Assembly (NCBI RefSeq): GCF_003086295.3
Contig: NC_092040.1
Span: 59,623,559-59,687,558 of the forward strand
DNA length: 64,000 nucleotides
From: Arachis hypogaea
Lineage: Eukaryota; Streptophyta; Magnoliopsida; Fabales; Fabaceae
Direction of reading: 5' to 3'
The position numbers were made by a program, and so were the translations under genes. A model generated the notes under the pieces. That model was given only the letters and a program-made list of their open reading frames with translations, made no database searches and had not been told where the DNA came from. This document shows, piece by piece, positions 58,698 through 64,000 of this stretch. The first letter of the stretch is position 1; each line of letters starts with the position of its first letter.

Positions 58698-59495
58698 CAA
58701 CACCAAACTTAAACTTTGCTTGTCCTCAAGCAAACAAAGAATCATTCAATAAAGATTGACAATCCAAGGTGAGAAGAATAGCAATTAAATGTTCATGGTT
58801 GGCTAGTTTATTATGCATACTACAATCTCAAAAGAAATTCAAATGATTGATGCTTCTATCTAGCTCATTTTATGAAATATTTTTCTTTATGTTCCTTACT
58901 TGAAACAAGCTTTTCATCTTTTTCTTAGCTTAGCTTCTTGGGTGCTTTGCACCATTAGTTAAAAGCTTTGACTCTAAATGCTTTGTTTTCAAGTATTACC
59001 ACTTGATACATAAGCACCACAAGCATTTAATTAGAGGACTTTTTAAGCTCATTTATTCCTTTTCTTTACTTTCCTTCTAATCATTGGTGCTTAGAGCCTT
59101 GAGCTTTGAGGGAGTGCTTTGCACTTGAGCCTAGTCTTGACTCTAAGTGTTTTGTTTTCAAGCTTTTTGCTTGATACATAAACACCACAAGTACTTGACT
59201 AATGAAATGTCATTGGTACTCAGAGTCTTCAACTTTCTCATTTTTCCCTTTTTCTTTCTTAATCTTTTAATTGATTTGCTTGTTCAAGGTTTTCAATATT
59301 TCAAACATTTCATAAAATGTCCTAGATGAAAACTTCAATTAAACAAATTCAAATGTAATTGACCAACAATAGTCATGCTAGCCTTCCAATACTTATATGC
59401 TCATGCTAGATTCTTCTATAATTACCTTGTTTGTTTATGATCATGATACTTAATTAATTTGACTCACAAAATTCAAAATGGTAGTTATGATGTAA
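58698..59495 (-). mobile_element. Element M 3' UTR with hairpin module
   Basis: On the minus strand, tttgcttg-agga-caagcaaa (58715-58734) and gtttaagtttggtgttg abut LTR (b). The rest is AT-rich, with paired phrases such as gtattaccacttgatacata also present in the H and I 3' UTRs. No gene. Confidence 0.6.
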
Positions 59496-59502
59496 AAGCA
59501 AC

Positions 59503-60936
59503 ATGTTGCAATTCAAATATCAAGCTAAATTATGTAGTTTAAATCCCATAGCTTTTCAACATAGAAAATTACATGAAATATCTTTACCATATGAAGATGG
59601 ATTTAATGAAAAAGATATACCAACAAAGGCAAAACCGATACATATGAACAAAGAGTATCTAGAATATTGTAAAAAAGAAATACAAGAATATCTAGATAAG
59701 GGACTAATAAGGCCTTCAAAATCACCCTGGAGCTGTACAGGCTTCTATGTGATGAAAGCATCTGAAATAGAAAGAGGTGCTCCAAGATTAGTTATCAATT
59801 ATAAACCTCTAAACAAGGTATTAAAATGGATTAGGTATCCTTTACCAAATAAAAGTGATTTATTTAAAAGATTAAATAAAGCAAATATCTTTTCAAAATT
59901 TGATTTAAAATCAAGATATTATCAAATTGCAGTAAAAGAGGAAGATAGATATAAAACAGCCTTTATAGTACCTTTTGGACATTATGAATGGAATGTAATG
60001 CCTCAAGGATTAAAAAATGCTCCAAGCGAATTTCAAGAAATAATGAATAATATATTTTACCCACATATAGAATTTACTATAGTATATCTTGATGACGTAT
60101 TAGTATACTCAAAAGAAATAAAGCAGCACATATATCATTTAGAAAAATTTATGGATATTATAAAAGAGCAGGGATTAGTTTTATCAGAAAAGAAAATGAA
60201 AATTTTTACAACTAAAGTAAGGTTCTTAGGATATGAAATTTATCAAGGAACCATAGTACCTATTAAAAGAGCTATTGAATTTGCAGATAAGTTTCCAAAT
60301 GAAATAACTGACAAAAAACAATTACAAAGATTTTTGGGATGTTTAAATTATGTAGCAGAATTCTTACCTGGTATAAGAGTTACTTGCGAACCTCTTTATA
60401 AGAGGTTAAGAAAAAACCCACCTCCATGGACAAAAGAAATGACTTCTATAATAATAAAAATAAAAAATACAGTAAAAGAAATACCTTGCATAAGTATACT
60501 AGACCCCTCGGCCAAACTAATTGTAGAAACAGATGCATCAGAATTAGGATATGGAGGAATTCTTAAACAAATACCTCCTAATAGCTCAAAAGAACAAATA
60601 GTAAAATATTATTCAGGAATTTGGAACCAAGCCCAAAAGAACTACCCCACAGTTAAAAAAGAAATACTTGCCATAGTATTATGTGTTTCAAAATTTCAAG
60701 AAGATTTATTTAATAAAACCTTCTTAATAAGGACTGATTGTAAAGCAGCCCCAAATGTTTTAGAGAATGATGTAAAAAATTTGGTTTCAAAACAAATATT
60801 TGCAAGATGGCAAGCTATTTTATCATGCTTCGATTTTACTATTGAACATATAAAAGGAGAACTAAATTCACTCCCTGACTTTCTTACTAGAGAATTTTTG
60901 CAGGGAAAGAATGGAGCAAAAACCAGCCTCCAGTGA
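59503..60936 (+). CDS. Pararetroviral reverse transcriptase-RNase H, N-terminally truncated polyprotein
   Basis: 477 codons, open. The ATG at 59503 is probably incidental because the true polyprotein began upstream. RT: LVINYKPLNK (about 97), FSKFDLKS (131-138, first catalytic Asp), PFGHYEWNVMPQGLKNAPSEF (157-177), YLDDVLVYS (195-203, catalytic Asp pair), FLGYEIYQGT (241-250). RNase H: ETDASELGYGG with Asp344, KKEILAI with Glu387, IRTDCKA with Asp412, SLPDFLTREF with Asp459. All expected catalytic residues are present. In replicating viruses this enzyme copies pregenomic RNA into DNA in the cytoplasm. The tail overlaps the next ORF by 26 nt. Because upstream domains are missing, expression as an independent protein is doubtful. 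Confidence 0.9.
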   Translation: MLQFKYQAKLCSLNPIAFQHRKLHEISLPYEDGFNEKDIPTKAKPIHMNKEYLEYCKKEIQEYLDKGLIRPSKSPWSCTGFYVMKASEIERGAPRLVINYKPLNKVLKWIRYPLPNKSDLFKRLNKANIFSKFDLKSRYYQIAVKEEDRYKTAFIVPFGHYEWNVMPQGLKNAPSEFQEIMNNIFYPHIEFTIVYLDDVLVYSKEIKQHIYHLEKFMDIIKEQGLVLSEKKMKIFTTKVRFLGYEIYQGTIVPIKRAIEFADKFPNEITDKKQLQRFLGCLNYVAEFLPGIRVTCEPLYKRLRKNPPPWTKEMTSIIIKIKNTVKEIPCISILDPSAKLIVETDASELGYGGILKQIPPNSSKEQIVKYYSGIWNQAQKNYPTVKKEILAIVLCVSKFQEDLFNKTFLIRTDCKAAPNVLENDVKNLVSKQIFARWQAILSCFDFTIEHIKGELNSLPDFLTREFLQGKNGAKTSLQ

Positions 60937-62126
60937 CGATTATGGTCAACCATTTGACCAAGTAAAAGAAACAAAATTACCTATTATCCCTGTACCAGCA
61001 AAACCATTATCATTAAGACCTATGACAATGTCACAGGTTGTAAAAGCATCATCATCATCATCATTACCTTCTAAGAGCCCTTCAATTACTACTAATAATA
61101 AATTCACATTATTACAACCATCAGATCTCTACAACATTCAACCTTTGAAAGAACAGTTTCCTTACTATGAAAAGCCCAATCCTATTAAAATATTAACCAT
61201 TGAAAAAGAGTGGTTCAAAAAAGACAGAAAAACCCTATACAAGACTATTTTCCCAAACACTTTCCATTACATTCCTATTAACCCACAAAAAACCCAAAAA
61301 TTCTATGAATTCATATTAGTAGACACTGGATCTATTGAATTAACACATTATAGAGACTCCAATACCAAACAACCTATTTATTCAAAAATAAAAATCATGA
61401 AAATATTATCTCTACAAGAATGAGAATTATCCCCATATCAGTCTAAAAACTTCTCTTTGAAGTTTGAACCTCAAAGCTATACCTATTATGATTACCAAGA
61501 AGCATGGAACCATATTTTATTCCTATCACCAAGTCCCCATTCTTGGTTCATATGGTTCAGGAAGGGGATATCATTACAATTTCCCCAAATGGTTCCAATC
61601 ATGGTTCCAGAATTTCGGACCAATAGAAGCCTTCTTCCCGAAAGAAGCCAGCATGGCGTATGAATACTTCAAAAGCAAGTCATCATTTCTACAAGAGTAC
61701 AAATTCATTTCATTTATAGCAGCTATGGGAATAAGCTGGATTATGACTTGGGAATATGATTCAGCAGCATATGAGGAATGTGCAAGCATACAATATTTAG
61801 TAAGAATAATAAAAATTAAGTGGTGGAACAAATATGATATAAATCTGCTAAGTAAAAGAGCTATTGATCAATGGTTAACAACATCACAAAAGCGTCCGGC
61901 AATAACAGCCTCAAGCACCAACAATGAGCAAATAGCATATAAAAAAGAGACCCAATTCTTAGCACAGAAGCGACAAATTATGGCAGCACTAGCAGCAGCA
62001 ACCTCAGAAGAAGATATCCAGAGCTCCCTACAAGCAATACAAACAGTACCTCTTGGAGAAGACGAAGAGGTGCAGTCCAACCTAGCTCATTATTATCAAG
62101 ACTCTCAAGACCCATTTGAGATGTAA
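60911..62126 (+). pseudogene. Second ORF of the endogenous pararetrovirus, unknown function, disrupted
   Basis: Begins MEQKPASSDDYGQPFDQVKE, overlapping the RT frame. The first part is Ser/Pro-rich (VKASSSSSLPSKSPSITTN), then contains LTIEKEWFKKDRKTLYKT. A TGA at 61421-61423 breaks it, and a frame change at about 61550 is needed to reach the last part (61464-62126 frame) with FPKWFQSWFQNFGPIEAFFP, ISFIAAMGISWIMTWEYD and IIKIKWWNKYDIN, and an acidic C-terminus with EDEEVQSNLAHYY. Some endogenous caulimovirids have an uncharacterised ORF at this position. I cannot name a function. Confidence 0.65.
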
Positions 62127-62221
62127 AAAGTATTGTATATGCAATAAATGTAAAAGCCCAATCATAAAGAAAAATGATCTTTGAAAAAAAAAAAGTAAAA
62201 AGTGAAAAAGTAAAAGTAAAA

Positions 62222-62310
62222 AGTAAAAGCAAACAGTAAATGTCGGCAAACAGTAAAAGCAAACGGTGAATGTCGGCAAACAGTAAAAGCAAACAGTACT
62301 GTCGGCAAAC
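62222..62310 (+). repeat. Three tandem 30-bp repeats upstream of the viral promoter
   Basis: agtaaaagcaaacagtaaat followed by gtcggcaaac at 62222-62251, 62252-62281 and 62282-62310 (the last is 29 bp). They lie 27 bp upstream of the TATA box, an enhancer-like placement. Confidence 0.9.
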
Positions 62311-62336
62311 AGTACTCAAATAGTCATCATTTGGGG

Positions 62337-62348
62337 CCTATAAATACC
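62337..62348 (+). promoter_or_regulatory. TATA box of a pararetroviral promoter
   Basis: cctataaatacc is followed by a leader-like region and an aataaa at about 62480, as expected for a viral intergenic region producing a terminally redundant transcript. ORF start at 62555 follows. Confidence 0.7.
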
Positions 62349-62554
62349 AAAGGCCTCACTCATTCAAAGGTATCAAAAACTTGAATACTCAAGAAATCTC
62401 TCTACTCTTATATCTTCTTACTTTATAAATTCTCCAAGTATTTGTAATCATCTTCAAGAAGTGTATCAACTCTGCAAGCAATAAAAGTACAAGTTCATCT
62501 TTGTAAGCTTACTATCTTTCTTTCATTTATTTTCTCAGTTATTATTCTTATACC

Positions 62555-62986
62555 ATGAAAGAGTTTTATAAAAGGTTTAGATCTTTAAAATTAGTTAGAA
62601 GAAATATGAAAACAAGAGTAATGGCAATAGATAGAAAAATAAGAGAACTAATAACTGAATCTTCGGAATTAAAAGTAGAAATAAAAAAGATGGACAAGAA
62701 AATAATCAGAACCAAAAAGCTTCTACAACAAATTAAAACCAAAAAATCAGTAAAAACCGCTAGACAAACTATTAAGAATAAACGCATTCATTATGTTAGA
62801 AGGATGCATTACTTACATGTAGAAAGCATGAGACAACTTTTAGAAATAGAATCAAGAATACATGTATATAACGTTCAAAGAATGGATGGCAATCCCCAAC
62901 CTACAGTACCCGTACAAGATCTAGAACCTCAACCTTTACAAGAAACAAATCAACCTATACTAATAAATCAGCCTATAATAGCTCAA

Positions 62987-62988
<2 letters not shown>
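62555..62988 (+). pseudogene. N-terminal fragment of the viral polyprotein, truncated by an AT repeat
   Basis: MKEFYKRFRSLKLVRRNMKT starts about 145 residues that are very Lys/Arg-rich and probably helical or coiled (ELKVEIKKMDKKIIRTKKLL), then a Pro/Gln/Ile tail. The frame then runs into (AT)n and reads as Tyr-Ile repeats, so the movement and coat protein regions that would follow are absent. Confidence 0.65.

Positions 62989-63054
<66 letters not shown>
62989..63054. repeat. (AT)33 microsatellite at the viral junction
   Basis: 66 bp of uninterrupted AT dinucleotides at the right border of the viral segment. Length may be affected by assembly or sequencing slippage. Confidence 0.95.
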
Positions 63055-63055
<1 letters not shown>

Positions 63056-63057
<2 letters not shown>

Positions 63058-64000
63058 ATTTTATTTTTCAAACATGAAAATAAAGATAGCTTATCAATGC
63101 ACATAGATTTTTAATTTTTTTCTTTTATAGTTTCACATGAGTAGGTACCCAAATTCCCATTATTTTATCATGACACATTCCTTTATTAACCTTTCTTCCC
63201 ACAATCTTCCCATACTCAATTAACACACAATTTCTATCTTAAGCGAACCAAAGATTCAATTGGAATATTTAATTATTTTTCTACTTAAGGCTAGTAATGT
63301 GGTAAAATGTAGAACAAGTGGGAACAAAACAGCTCAAAGTGGCTAACAAAGGTAATTTAAAGGGTATGCTTATTTGGGATAAGTGAGCTAAACAAACAAT
63401 GGCCTCAATCATATGCATGCATATAACACATTAACATTGGACATATAGGATAAAACAAAATTCAAAGTACAATCATAGAGAAGTAAACACACAAGGATAA
63501 AATAGTTATGGTTAAATAATGTAACCATGTATTTAGGCTCAAAGTCTCACATGTTGTGTGTTCTTTAGCTCAAAAACCATGTTCAAATTACAACTTCAAA
63601 CAAATCTAACATAAGGGTTTTGATTTAAATTAGTGAAAAAAACAAAAAATTTGGATCTTAGAAGAAACTTATTATCTTTTCAATCAAGTAGAACATGCAT
63701 GCAAATAATCCTATTTCTAAACAATCTATCCTAAAGAAAAACCTGACTAAATGTCCTATTTTATTGATGTTAGGGAAGAGAAATTACCTCCGGAAGTCAG
63801 GTATTGACCGACCTCCCCACACTTAAGGCTTTGCACCGTCCTCGGTGCCATCTGTCAGGAACAAAGGTGGGCTGGTAGCAGTATCTCCACAGTCGGGACC
63901 GTCATGGCTCCCTGTGCTGGTAAAGAAAGTGGAGTCTGGAGTGTCTGGGTCTTTGTCAGGTCGGTGGTTGCCTGTGAGTAGCTCCTTGAGGTATTTGAAT
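63056..64000 (-). mobile_element. B/C-type element remnant: 3' UTR, hairpin module, ORF2 region edge
   Basis: Parallel to 8560-9300 of element B. The module gcaccg-agga-cggtgc (63833-63848, minus strand) with ttaagtgtggggaggtc is the same stem as in B. Sequence after 63850 may be the 3' end of ORF2 but no frame is long enough before the window ends. Confidence 0.6.

Larger units (their letters stand above)
59496..63055 (+). mobile_element. Endogenous pararetrovirus (Caulimoviridae) partial copy
   Basis: Contains RT-RNase H, a downstream ORF, a promoter-like intergenic region and the start of the next polyprotein, i.e. a circularly permuted piece of a viral genome. Movement protein, coat protein and protease are absent. 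Codon use is much more A-rich than in the surrounding gag genes. It ends in a 66-bp AT repeat. I suspect a florendovirus-like group because that group is reported next to AT repeats. The genus is not settled from sequence alone. The broken second ORF and missing genes mean this copy cannot be functional. Confidence 0.85.

Noticed and set aside
62368..62383. aggtatcaaaaacttg as a tRNA-Met primer site of the pararetrovirus
   Set aside because: Resembles the TGGTATCAGAGC core but with several mismatches and a one-base shift, and lies at the expected transcription start rather than within the leader. Too weak to annotate.

Overview
Plant nuclear DNA made almost entirely of nested LTR retrotransposons, with one block of plastid-derived DNA (NUPT) and one endogenous pararetrovirus copy. 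I find no host protein-coding gene. The LTR and Gag types look like those I recall from legumes, most likely Arachis (peanut). That assignment rests on memory, not on a search.

Layout. 1-4564: 3' end of a plus-strand element (J) whose 3' UTR is interrupted by a plastid mosaic at about 600-3038 (trnV-UAC exon 2, psbZ, rps11, ccsA, inverted-repeat spacer). 4565-5578 and 28613-29886: 3' part of a second plus-strand element (K), split by solo LTR E (TSD actat). E is itself split by element B (6307-14350, TSD ctcct), solo LTR G (14895-16575, TSD ttcac) and element C (16612-28036). C's right LTR carries solo LTR X1 (24844-26976, TSD acccc). 29887-32410: probable chromovirus LTR or 3' sequence, interrupted by element H (32416-40497, TSD agtac). 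40561-52997: solo LTR X2, split by young element I (41334-51693, TSD gcatg). 52998-54570: LTR fragments. 54572-56102: decayed Ty3-type gag with zinc knuckle (L), cut by E-like LTRs (56103-58697). 59500-63055: pararetroviral RT-RNase H, a second ORF, promoter and polyprotein start, ending in (AT)33. 63056-64000: B/C-type element remnant.

How the elements work. B, C, H and I lack RT and integrase and so must depend on enzymes supplied by other elements. Their primer-binding sites match the 3' end of tRNA-Asp. I and H encode Gag (I adds a protease motif). B and C instead encode an unrecognised ORF1 that shares LETDGQLR and WDP motifs. I and C also encode an ORF2 like the env-position plant 'putative transposon protein' family. 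ORF2 appears to be expressed separately: a splice acceptor abuts its ATG in B and C, and a TATA box and leader precede it in I.

Most novel signals. (1) A 4-nt-loop hairpin (RGGA loop, covarying stems) followed by TTTAAGT occurs about 13 times, at ORF2 borders and just upstream of 3' LTRs. (2) Each element family carries its own GC-rich palindrome type. In B, C and I it occurs both in the LTR and in the spacer before ORF2. (3) A U5-proximal cassette is shared by otherwise dissimilar LTR families.
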